From the NCBI GenBank assembly GCA_910585375.1, contig CAJUCZ010000020.1, positions 1 through 33,287 of the forward strand: 33,287 bases of DNA. The letters run 5' to 3'. This stretch comes from an uncultured Alphaproteobacteria bacterium (GTDB taxonomy: Bacteria > Pseudomonadota > Alphaproteobacteria > RF32 > CAG-239). The notes beneath the pieces were generated by a model, which saw only the letters and a program-made list of their open reading frames with translations, did not search any database and was not told the DNA's origin. The translations under genes and the position numbers were made by a program. Positions 14,399 through 21,888 of this stretch are shown here, in pieces; position 1 is the first letter of the stretch; each line of letters begins with the position of its first letter.

Positions 14399-15543
14399 TC
14401 TTCCACCACCACGTTAGAAACCGGAACCAGCGCCAGCGGTTTTTCAATAACCGTGTTCTTAAGTTCCTTGTAGTCTGAAATTTGCGGAGAAAAAGAGGCA
14501 ATCCAGTCATTAACGGCATGCAGGGCAACCGGCTTGGGGTTTACGACCACCAAAACGCTGCCGTTTCTTTGAGCCAGTTCTTCCGCCGCGGCCAGCCGCT
14601 TATCAATTTCTTCCCGTGCAAAATAGCTGTCGATAACGATTTCTGCCTTTTTGCTGGGCAAACCGGTACTGTCGATTTTCTCCAAATAATTTTCGCCGGT
14701 GGCGTCAACGGCCAAAAGCCCCATCTTGCCGATTTCCTTAAAAAGCTCTTTTGTTCTTTGCGGGTTGTCAAAATCAACAATGCCGCGCTGAAAAATCAAA
14801 CCGCCGACCGGCGCGTTGATATTCAAAGATTTTTTCATCCGGCGCAGGTTTTCCTCAAATCCGGCAGTTATGCTCATTGCCAGCGGCCCTGTATCGGATT
14901 TTAAAAAATCTTTTGAAGACAAAAGCAAATCCACATAAGTCTCGTGCCCCATGCTGCGTGCGGTTTTGATTTGTTTATCCAGATCAACGGCATATGGTGA
15001 AAATGATAATGATACATTCGCCGGCAGGCTTTCAATAGCAGCGGTCGTTACCGTGGAATCAAGCCCGAGACCGTTGATGATAACGGAAACCTTGTAAAAA
15101 TTCGGTTGGACTTCTTCCATCTTGCCGTATTCAATCCAGGCTTTTTCACCGTTTTTTCCGATTTTGGGAAGATAAAAACCGTCTTTTTCCTCAAGCAGGT
15201 TCCTGTCGGCATTAATATGCTCCAACGGTTCCTGTACACTGTTTTTGGGCAGTTTTGCCACCAGCGGTATTTTATCCAGAAGCTCATTGGCTTCAATAGC
15301 CTGCGGCTGAGTTTCTTTGGCGGGTTTTTCTTTTGCTTGTTGTTGAGTGTTTTTTGATAAGTCTTCCTTATCCGGCAGCTGCATAATAAATCTGGGGGTC
15401 TTGTTTTTTCGCTCAAACATAACACGGTCTATTTTAGACTGATAAAGTGGTTCGCTTTTCTTTTTTGCAAAAAAGTATCCTGTTGCCGCTACCGCGGAAA
15501 GAATAAGCAAAACAATCAAAACTGTCCGGACATTTTTCAGCAT
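14395..15543 (-). CDS. Divergent polysaccharide deacetylase (YibQ) family protein, metal site lost
   Basis: The 382-residue protein has one N-terminal membrane anchor (about residues 7-25), a low-complexity Lys/Glu/Gln linker and a C-terminal NodB-like barrel of the divergent polysaccharide deacetylase family (about 155-365). Matching blocks are VSVIINGLGLDSTVTTAAIE, LSFSPYAVDLDKQIKTARSM and GHETYVDLLL. Other members read IDDxG where this reads INGLG, and LPMEP where this reads LLLSS, so both Asp ligands are missing and hydrolysis is unlikely. The family commonly sits after envC and ctpA and before rppH, as here, suggesting a periplasmic envelope role. It is 9 bases from ctpA and overlaps rppH. 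Confidence 0.85.
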   Translation of the reverse strand: MLKNVRTVLIVLLILSAVAATGYFFAKKKSEPLYQSKIDRVMFERKNKTPRFIMQLPDKEDLSKNTQQQAKEKPAKETQPQAIEANELLDKIPLVAKLPKNSVQEPLEHINADRNLLEEKDGFYLPKIGKNGEKAWIEYGKMEEVQPNFYKVSVIINGLGLDSTVTTAAIESLPANVSLSFSPYAVDLDKQIKTARSMGHETYVDLLLSSKDFLKSDTGPLAMSITAGFEENLRRMKKSLNINAPVGGLIFQRGIVDFDNPQRTKELFKEIGKMGLLAVDATGENYLEKIDSTGLPSKKAEIVIDSYFAREEIDKRLAAAEELAQRNGSVLVVVNPKPVALHAVNDWIASFSPQISDYKELKNTVIEKPLALVPVSNVVVEE

Positions 15544-15552
15544 GTCTGTTCC

Positions 15553-16848
15553 TTATTTGCTGTTTTGGCTGTAAATCGCCAAAGCTTTAACCATATCGAC
15601 AGCACGTGACAGCTGATAGTCTTTATCCATTTCTTCGTCTTTTCTGTCACTGCCGGTTTGCTTTGTTGCCGCTTTCTTTGTGTCATTCTTCAAAGCATTG
15701 TCAAATTCGGCCTCGCTCATATTAAAGACCGGATCAATAACTTCAACCTTTGCCGGATGGACGACAATGTCCGGCGTAATGCCTTCAGCCTGAATTGAAC
15801 GTCCGGAAGGCGTGTAATATCGGGCTGTTGTCAAACGCATTGCACCGTATTTATCCAGCGGAATAACTGTCTGAACGGAACCTTTGCCGAAAGATTTTTC
15901 ACCCAGAATAACCGCACGTTTATGATCCTGCAATGCGCCTGCTACAATTTCGGAAGCCGAAGCCGAACCGCTGTTGATTAAAACCACAATCGGCAAGCCT
16001 TTGGCTATATCGCCTTTCTGGGCAGAATATCTGACAGTATCTTCGGCATTGCGGGAACGGGTGGAAACAATTTCGCCTTTGTCAAGAAACAAATCTGTGA
16101 CGTTAACAGCCTGATCCAACAGTCCCCCCGGATTATTGCGGACATCAAGGACAATGCCTTTCAGGTTTTTATTGTCTTTTTTGGCTTTTGCAACGGCTTT
16201 TTCTGTCATCTTGTCAACATCTTCGCTGAAAGATGTGATTCGGATATAAGCCACGTCATCGGCCTTAATGTCATTTTTAACCGACTGGATTTTAATTTCC
16301 TCGCGTTTTACCACCACGTCAAACGGTTTTTCATTGGCACGGACAATTGTCAGCCGGACTTTTGTACCGACTTTGCCGCGCATTTTGTCAACCGCGTCAT
16401 TAAGGCTGAGGCCCATGACCTGCCGCCCGTCAATATGGGTGATATAATCACCGGGTTTGATTCCGGCCTGAGAAGCCGGCGTATCGTCAATCGGAGAAAC
16501 CACTTTGACCACGCCTTGCTCCATTGTAACCTCGATTCCCAGTCCGCCGAATTTTCCTTTGGTCTGCTCGTTCATGTATTTAAAACTCTGTGCATCCAAA
16601 AAACTGGAATGCGGGTCAAGTGAAACCAGCATGCCGTTAATGGCGGATTCGATAAGCTTTTTGTCGCTGACGTCTTCAACATAAGAAAGTTTGGTGCGTT
16701 CCAGAACTTCTCCGAACAGGTTGAGCATTTCATAAGTGTCGGCAGCATCTTCCTGTTGGGCTTTTTTTGATTCTTTTGCATTTACAAAAGTTGCTGCCGT
16801 AAAAATTCCCAAAAATACTAATGTACAAACTGATGATTTTTTTAACAT
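15553..16848 (-). CDS. ctpA: Carboxy-terminal processing protease CtpA (S41)
   Basis: This is a periplasmic serine protease. The 431-residue protein starts with a signal peptide (LVFLGIFTAATFVNA), then a helical part with LDPHSSFLDAQSF, a PDZ domain (about residues 80-160) and the S41 core. The catalytic Ser is in INSGSASASEIVAGALQD and the Lys in GEKSFGKGSVQTV. The C-terminal tail (about 380-431) is charged. I start at ATG 16848, with AGGAAGAG just upstream and the signal peptide beginning at once; a frame from 16890 would overlap envC by 16 bases. It follows envC, and both act on peptidoglycan or its enzymes. Confidence 0.95.
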   Translation of the reverse strand: MLKKSSVCTLVFLGIFTAATFVNAKESKKAQQEDAADTYEMLNLFGEVLERTKLSYVEDVSDKKLIESAINGMLVSLDPHSSFLDAQSFKYMNEQTKGKFGGLGIEVTMEQGVVKVVSPIDDTPASQAGIKPGDYITHIDGRQVMGLSLNDAVDKMRGKVGTKVRLTIVRANEKPFDVVVKREEIKIQSVKNDIKADDVAYIRITSFSEDVDKMTEKAVAKAKKDNKNLKGIVLDVRNNPGGLLDQAVNVTDLFLDKGEIVSTRSRNAEDTVRYSAQKGDIAKGLPIVVLINSGSASASEIVAGALQDHKRAVILGEKSFGKGSVQTVIPLDKYGAMRLTTARYYTPSGRSIQAEGITPDIVVHPAKVEVIDPVFNMSEAEFDNALKNDTKKAATKQTGSDRKDEEMDKDYQLSRAVDMVKALAIYSQNSK

Positions 16849-16874
16849 ATTACTCTTCCTGTTTTTCTCAAATT

Positions 16875-18128
16875 TTAATTTCTCATCCATTTAAGCGGGT
16901 TAATAGGATTATTATTGCGGCGCATTTCCACATAAAGCTTGGAGTCTTTGCTGTCCGGCATTTGTCCGACCGGTTCGCCGGCCAGCAAAAGCTGCCCGAC
17001 TTCACAATCCAGATTTCCCAGTCCTGCCAACAGTGACAAATATCCGTCACCATGCTCGATAATAATCAGATTTCCATACCCTCTGAACGGTCCGGCAAAA
17101 GCGACGGTTCCGTCATAAGGAGCAATAACCTGAGCCTCGTTTCTGGTTTTTATCATAATGCCCTTAGAGGTTACGCCTTTAACTTTTTGCTCGCCGTAAG
17201 CCGTCACGACCGTACCTTTGGCCGGCATGGACAATTTTCCTTTGGCATTGGCAAAACCTTTTCCTACTTCACTTATAACCTCTTGATTATATTTAATCAA
17301 GTCAGCTCTTTGAGTTTCCTCTTCTTTTTTTGACTTTGCCCGTCTTTCTTCTTCAATCCGGCGCAGTTCCTCCTGCCTTTTCCGTTCAGCCTCGGCTTTT
17401 TGCTGCCGGTCTTTTTCCAGCTTGTCCAAAAGCCCTCTCAAGTCCTTTGCCTGAGAAGCCAATTTTTGAATGTTGCGCTGGGCTTTCACGCTTTCAATTT
17501 CAACGGCATTTCTTATTCTGGACTTTTTCTGAACCAAAAGCTTCATCCGCTCATGGTCCTTTTCCATGATTTTTTTCTGATTTGTTATTTGTCTGACCTG
17601 TTTTTCCACCAGTTCTTTTTTATGAGAAATCTGCTCAAGCTCAAGGCGGATTCTCTCGGCATTTTCTTCCAGATAAGGTACGGTTTCTCGTAAGAGCATG
17701 GCGCTGCGGATAATCTCCACCGGTGTTAACGGTTGCACAAACAAGGCTTCTGTCGGTTTTAAGGCCAGATTTTGCAGAGCTGACAATGTTCTGATAAGAT
17801 TTTGATCTTCCTGTGAAAAACTTTCTTCGGTTTTTTTCAGACTGTCCTGCAGTTTTGCCAGTTGTTCTTCCATTGCCGAAAGCTTTTCTTCGCTGTTTTG
17901 GATTTTTTTTGCCGTTGCAATCATGTCCTGACTGACGGACGCCAGCTCAATATTAATCTGATTCGCCTGTGCTTGCAATTTGCGGTGTTCGATATTTTGT
18001 TCCTGAACTTTTTTTTCCATCAGCTCAAGATCTTTTTTAGAAACCGCCGCCGCGCCGGTTGTCCGGAACAAAAGTCCCAGACAACAGAAACCACAAAATA
18101 AGGCTTTGCAGACGGCAGACGGTTTCAT
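16875..18128 (-). CDS. envC: EnvC-like murein hydrolase activator (degenerate LytM)
   Basis: The 417-residue secreted protein has a signal peptide (residues 1-27), a long coiled coil (about 30-285, with the Arg/Glu-rich stretch AEAERKRQEELRRIEEERRA) and a C-terminal M23/LytM domain. The metal ligands of active M23 peptidases are missing: SKGIMIKT lacks His and Asp, and LYVEMRR replaces LHFEIR. Inactive LytM plus coiled coil is the EnvC plan; EnvC recruits and activates division amidases. Conserved outer parts GYGNLIIIEHGDGYLSLLAG and NPLKWM remain. It lies 6 bases after gpmI and before ctpA. Confidence 0.93.
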   Translation of the reverse strand: MKPSAVCKALFCGFCCLGLLFRTTGAAAVSKKDLELMEKKVQEQNIEHRKLQAQANQINIELASVSQDMIATAKKIQNSEEKLSAMEEQLAKLQDSLKKTEESFSQEDQNLIRTLSALQNLALKPTEALFVQPLTPVEIIRSAMLLRETVPYLEENAERIRLELEQISHKKELVEKQVRQITNQKKIMEKDHERMKLLVQKKSRIRNAVEIESVKAQRNIQKLASQAKDLRGLLDKLEKDRQQKAEAERKRQEELRRIEEERRAKSKKEEETQRADLIKYNQEVISEVGKGFANAKGKLSMPAKGTVVTAYGEQKVKGVTSKGIMIKTRNEAQVIAPYDGTVAFAGPFRGYGNLIIIEHGDGYLSLLAGLGNLDCEVGQLLLAGEPVGQMPDSKDSKLYVEMRRNNNPINPLKWMRN

Positions 18129-18134
18129 AAAAGA

Positions 18135-19670
18135 CTAAGCCTTTTCAATCAGGGAAGAACCTGTCATTTCGGCAGGCTTTTCAATTCCGAGCAAATCAAG
18201 CAGCGTCGGAGAAATGTCGGCCAGCCTGCCGTCTTTCAGCCCTTTGACCGGCTGTTTGTCATTAACCAAAACGGCACGCACTTTTCCGACCGTGTGAGCG
18301 GTATAAGGCTCTCCGGTTTTCTCGTCAACCATTTTTTCGGCATTGCCGTGGTCAGCCGTAACCAAAAGGACGCCGCCCGCATCTTTGATTGCCTTTTCAA
18401 CACGGCCAAGACATTCGTCAACGGCAGCCACTGCTTTAAGCGCAGCTTCCATAATTCCGGTATGCCCGACCATATCGCCGTTGGCAAAATTACAGATAAT
18501 CACGTCAAAACGCTGATTTTCAATAGCGTCAACCAGATTGTCCGTCACTTCATATACGCTCATTTCCGGCTTAAGGTCATAAGTGGCGACTTTCGGACTC
18601 GGAACCAAAATACGCGATTCTCCTTCAAATTCGCGTTCTTCGCCGCCGTTAAAGAAAAAGGTGACATGAGCATATTTTTCGGTTTCGGCAATACGCAATT
18701 GTGTCAGGCCGTGCTTGGCAACAACTTCGCCGAAAATGTTGGTCAGAGCTTCCGGTCCGAAAATTGTTTTCATAAAGCGGCGGTGGTCAACCGAATACTC
18801 GGCCATACCGACGTTAATGGAAGTGGTAACGGTCTTTTTGCGGGCAAATCCGTTAAAATCTTTGTCAGCCAGTGCGTACAAAATTTCACGGGCGCGGTCG
18901 GCGCGGAAGTTGCACATCAAAATGGCATCGCCGTCTTCAATTCCCTGATAATCGCCGATAACACACGGAACGACAAACTCATCGTTAACGCCTTCTTTGT
19001 AAGATTCGGCAATGGCTTCCTCGGCGCTGGCATAATGCTTTCCTTCACCCAGCGCAATAGTGTTATAAGCCAGTTCGACGCGATCCCAGCGTTTGTCACG
19101 GTCCATAGCGTAAAAGCGGCCTTCGACCGTTGCAATTTTCACGTTTTTCAGGCCGCTGATTTCTTTTTCAAATTCGGCAACAAAGCCTTTGGCTGAAGTC
19201 GGCGGCGTGTCGCGGCCGTCCAAAAAGGCATGAACCCAAACTTTAATGCCGTTCTCGGAAAGGATTTTGCACATGGCAATAATGTGATCCTGATGAGAAT
19301 GCACGCCGCCCGGCGACATCAGCCCCATAACATGACAGGCTTTTCCGTTCTTTTTGAGCATGTCAACCAACTGGATCACAACCGGATTCTTTGTAATGGA
19401 ACCGTCTTTGATGGCAAGGTCGATTTTGGGCAAATCCTGCATAACCACACGGCCGGCGCCCAGATTCATGTGGCCGACTTCCGAGTTTCCCATCTGTCCG
19501 CTCGGCAAGCCGACGTCCAGACCGGACGTTTCAATCAGGCAATGCGGGTTTTCTTTCAGCATTCTGTGCCAATTCGGGGTATGCCCTTGTTCGATGGCAT
19601 TGTCTTTGGTAATTTCCTTGCGGTATCCCCAACCGTCAAGAATTAACAGCATAACAGGTTTCTGTCTCAT
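18135..19670 (-). CDS. gpmI: 2,3-bisphosphoglycerate-independent phosphoglycerate mutase
   Basis: This glycolytic enzyme interconverts 3- and 2-phosphoglycerate using two Mn ions. With the start at ATG 19670 the protein is 511 residues, the normal size. Landmarks are LLILDGWG (metal Asp 12), MGNSEVGHMNLGAGRVV with the phosphorylated Ser at about 62, HAFLDGRDTPPTSA, VEGRFYAMDRDKRWDR, NFRADRAREI and the closing metal block VTADHGNAEKM. AAGGAA precedes the ATG. It is the first gene of a five-gene run with envC, ctpA, yibQ-like and rppH, and gaps are at most 26 bases. Confidence 0.97.
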   Translation of the reverse strand: MRQKPVMLLILDGWGYRKEITKDNAIEQGHTPNWHRMLKENPHCLIETSGLDVGLPSGQMGNSEVGHMNLGAGRVVMQDLPKIDLAIKDGSITKNPVVIQLVDMLKKNGKACHVMGLMSPGGVHSHQDHIIAMCKILSENGIKVWVHAFLDGRDTPPTSAKGFVAEFEKEISGLKNVKIATVEGRFYAMDRDKRWDRVELAYNTIALGEGKHYASAEEAIAESYKEGVNDEFVVPCVIGDYQGIEDGDAILMCNFRADRAREILYALADKDFNGFARKKTVTTSINVGMAEYSVDHRRFMKTIFGPEALTNIFGEVVAKHGLTQLRIAETEKYAHVTFFFNGGEEREFEGESRILVPSPKVATYDLKPEMSVYEVTDNLVDAIENQRFDVIICNFANGDMVGHTGIMEAALKAVAAVDECLGRVEKAIKDAGGVLLVTADHGNAEKMVDEKTGEPYTAHTVGKVRAVLVNDKQPVKGLKDGRLADISPTLLDLLGIEKPAEMTGSSLIEKA

Positions 19671-19706
19671 CTTTTTTTCCTTATCATCTTTATAAAAACT
19701 TTTCTC

Positions 19707-19712
19707 ATTATA
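19707..19712 (-). promoter_or_regulatory. Possible -10 element upstream of gpmI
   Basis: Minus-strand TATAAT in a very A/T-rich 92-base gap between the PBP gene stop and gpmI. I cannot see a good -35 at the right distance, so this is weak. Confidence 0.35.
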
Positions 19713-19762
19713 TATAATAATTCCAAACATAAAAGCACTATTTTTTATCAGATTTTAGCATT

Positions 19763-21544
19763 TTATTGCATAATTTCTTTCCATATCTTCGCCGGTAGGT
19801 TGCCGCCGGAAATGCCTTTCATTGGAGAATTGTCGTCATTGCCGACCCAGACTACGCCGATAAACTCATCGGTAAATCCGGCAAACCAGGCATCGCGGTA
19901 GTCTTGCGATGTTCCGGTTTTACCTGCGGCAAAACGTCCGATTCTGGCTGTTTTCCCTGTCCCTTTTTCAATCACTTTTTGCAAAATCGGTGTCAGCTGC
20001 TCAATATATTTTTCTTTAATGATTCTGTCCGGTTCTTCATTGCTGCGCACAAAAATCTGATACCCGTCACGGGTGTAAATTTCTTTGATGGCATAAGGCC
20101 AGACGGCATATCCGCCGTTGGCAATGCTGGCATAAGCGGCCGCCATGTCCAGAACTTTAACCTCGGAAACGCCCAAAGCCAACGCCGCGGAATTTTCCAG
20201 AGGCGTTGTAATGCCCATTTTTCGCGCCAGCTTAATGGTTTTGGGAATGGAAATCCGACGGGTCAGGTCAATGGTTGCCAGATTAAGCGAGCGGATGAGT
20301 GCTTCTTTGAACGTTACTTCACCGTAATATTTTTTTGAAATATTTTCCGGTTTCCAGCCGCGAATGCTGACGGGCTTGTCCTGTAGCTTGTCTTCCGGCT
20401 CCCAGCCTTCCTGCAAGGCTTCCAGATAAATAAAGGGTTTGAAAGCCGATCCCGGCTGCCGCCAGGCCTGTGTGGCGCGGTTATATTGGCTCTTTTCATA
20501 ATTGACGCCGCCGGCCATAGCCAAAACGGCGCCTTTTTTATCCAGAATAACCACCGCACCCTGTGTTACGTTTTTACCGGCATTGGCGGCAATATTGCGC
20601 TGCAGGGCTTTTTCGGCTTTTTGCTGCAATTCTTGGTTAAGAGTGGTATAAACATAAACATCGTTTTCGCGTTCGCCGATATAATCGTTGGTCTCGTTAT
20701 AAACCCAGTCGGCAAAATATTTTGCGCCTTCCACCTTATACGATTTTTCCGGCCCGACCCGCATTTTGAGCGCGGCATTGCGTTCTTCCTCTGTAATGGT
20801 ACGGTTGTTGATCATGTTTTGCAAAACCACTTTTGCCCTGTTTACGGCTCTCTCCGATGAGGCAATCGGATTGTAGCGTGACGGCGCTTTCAGCATTCCG
20901 GCAATAATCGCTGCTTCCTTCATGTTCAAATCCCGAGATGTTTTCTGAAAATATTTTTGCGAGGCCGCCTCAATGCCGTAAGTGCCGGTGCCGAGATAAA
21001 CGCGGTTCAGATAGAGTGTCAGAATTTGCTCTTTGGTAAATTTGTTTTCCAGCCAAAAAGCCAAAAGCAACTCCTGAATTTTTCTTTTTATCGTCTTGTT
21101 GGGTGTTAAAAACAGGTTTTTGGCCACTTGTTGCGTAATCGTGCTGCCGCCCTGAGCATAACGCCCGAGAAAAATGTTGGTGATCATTGCGCGCGAAAAA
21201 GAAATGGCGTCAAAGCCGAAGTGGGAATAAAAACGGCGGTCTTCGGTGGAAATAATGGCGTCAATCACATATTGCGGCAACTCTTCAGAACGGATAACCT
21301 CGGAGTATACTTGTCCGAAAGTCTGAATCTCATTGCCGTTTTCGGCAATAATTGTTGTTGAAGGCTGTCGGGTACGCATGACGGCTTCTTCAATGTCCGG
21401 CAAAGTCAGAAAACAATATCCGATATAAACGCCTGAAGTTATCACCAGCGCTGCGGCAAAATACAGAATTGGTTTAAAAAACGTAAGCCGTTGTTTTACG
21501 ACTCTTTTTTTGCTTTTTTTTGTTGCCTTTTTACGCTTCGCCAT
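19763..21544 (-). CDS. Class A penicillin-binding protein (PBP1A type)
   Basis: This is a bifunctional peptidoglycan synthase. Order: Lys-rich cytoplasmic start, membrane anchor (about residues 26-48), GT51 transglycosylase with STEDRRFYSHFGFDAISF (catalytic Glu) and GGSTITQQVAKNLFL, then transpeptidase with GSAFKPF (SxxK Ser), SLN (SxN) and GKTGTSQDYRDAWF (KTG). The protein is 593 residues, compact for the class because the OB-like insert of long PBP1A is missing and the chain stops soon after KTG. The LpoA-like lipoprotein at 11247 could be its activator. Monocistronic on this strand, with its start 89 bases from the divergent RHH gene. Confidence 0.95.
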   Translation of the reverse strand: MAKRKKATKKSKKRVVKQRLTFFKPILYFAAALVITSGVYIGYCFLTLPDIEEAVMRTRQPSTTIIAENGNEIQTFGQVYSEVIRSEELPQYVIDAIISTEDRRFYSHFGFDAISFSRAMITNIFLGRYAQGGSTITQQVAKNLFLTPNKTIKRKIQELLLAFWLENKFTKEQILTLYLNRVYLGTGTYGIEAASQKYFQKTSRDLNMKEAAIIAGMLKAPSRYNPIASSERAVNRAKVVLQNMINNRTITEEERNAALKMRVGPEKSYKVEGAKYFADWVYNETNDYIGERENDVYVYTTLNQELQQKAEKALQRNIAANAGKNVTQGAVVILDKKGAVLAMAGGVNYEKSQYNRATQAWRQPGSAFKPFIYLEALQEGWEPEDKLQDKPVSIRGWKPENISKKYYGEVTFKEALIRSLNLATIDLTRRISIPKTIKLARKMGITTPLENSAALALGVSEVKVLDMAAAYASIANGGYAVWPYAIKEIYTRDGYQIFVRSNEEPDRIIKEKYIEQLTPILQKVIEKGTGKTARIGRFAAGKTGTSQDYRDAWFAGFTDEFIGVVWVGNDDNSPMKGISGGNLPAKIWKEIMQ

Positions 21545-21565
21545 GTTTAAAACCTCAATATTTCC

Positions 21566-21594
21566 TTGCCACGACTCGATAAATACTTTAAAAA
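21566..21594 (+). promoter_or_regulatory. Possible promoter of the RHH-polA unit
   Basis: TTGCCA (21566-21571), 17 bases, then TAAAAA (21589-21594). The -35 is good, the -10 poor; a second A/T-rich hexamer TATAAC lies downstream near 21605. Placed in the only intergenic gap before the small RHH gene. Confidence 0.35.
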
Positions 21595-21633
21595 TATACG
21601 CATATATAACACAAATAGGTTAAGGGAAAATTT

Positions 21634-21834
21634 ATGAGTAATGTTTCTGTTTCATTAAGTACGGATTTGCAGAATAAAATCCGCAAAATTGCTCAGAAAA
21701 GCGGTCAGACGTTTGATGATTGCGTTGCCTTGGCGTTGCGTGAATATGCTGATAATTACGAAAGTTTTTATGGTTCCGATATCTGTGCGGTCGACAAGCT
21801 CGAACGTTCTTTCTTTTTATCTATTGGCGAATAG
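21634..21834 (+). CDS. Small ribbon-helix-helix (CopG-like) protein
   Basis: The 66-residue protein starts NVSVSLSTDLQNKIRKIAQK, a beta strand followed by helix as in MetJ/Arc/CopG antitoxins, then SGQTFDDCVALALREYAD, the second helix. The C-terminal 25 residues are specific to this protein. AAGGGA precedes the ATG, and the gene is 54 bases before polA on the same strand. RHH proteins of this size are often antitoxins or autoregulators, but no toxin gene is adjacent, so a stand-alone regulator is as likely. Function not known. Confidence 0.75.
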   Translation: MSNVSVSLSTDLQNKIRKIAQKSGQTFDDCVALALREYADNYESFYGSDICAVDKLERSFFLSIGE

Positions 21835-21888
21835 GTTTTTATCATCTATATTGTCATTATCAACCAACCTTCCGCAAAGTGAAAAATA

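Noticed and set aside
18294..19196. 300-codon frame antisense to gpmI
   Set aside because: gpmI has all catalytic motifs; the reverse frame is a codon-bias shadow with no domain.
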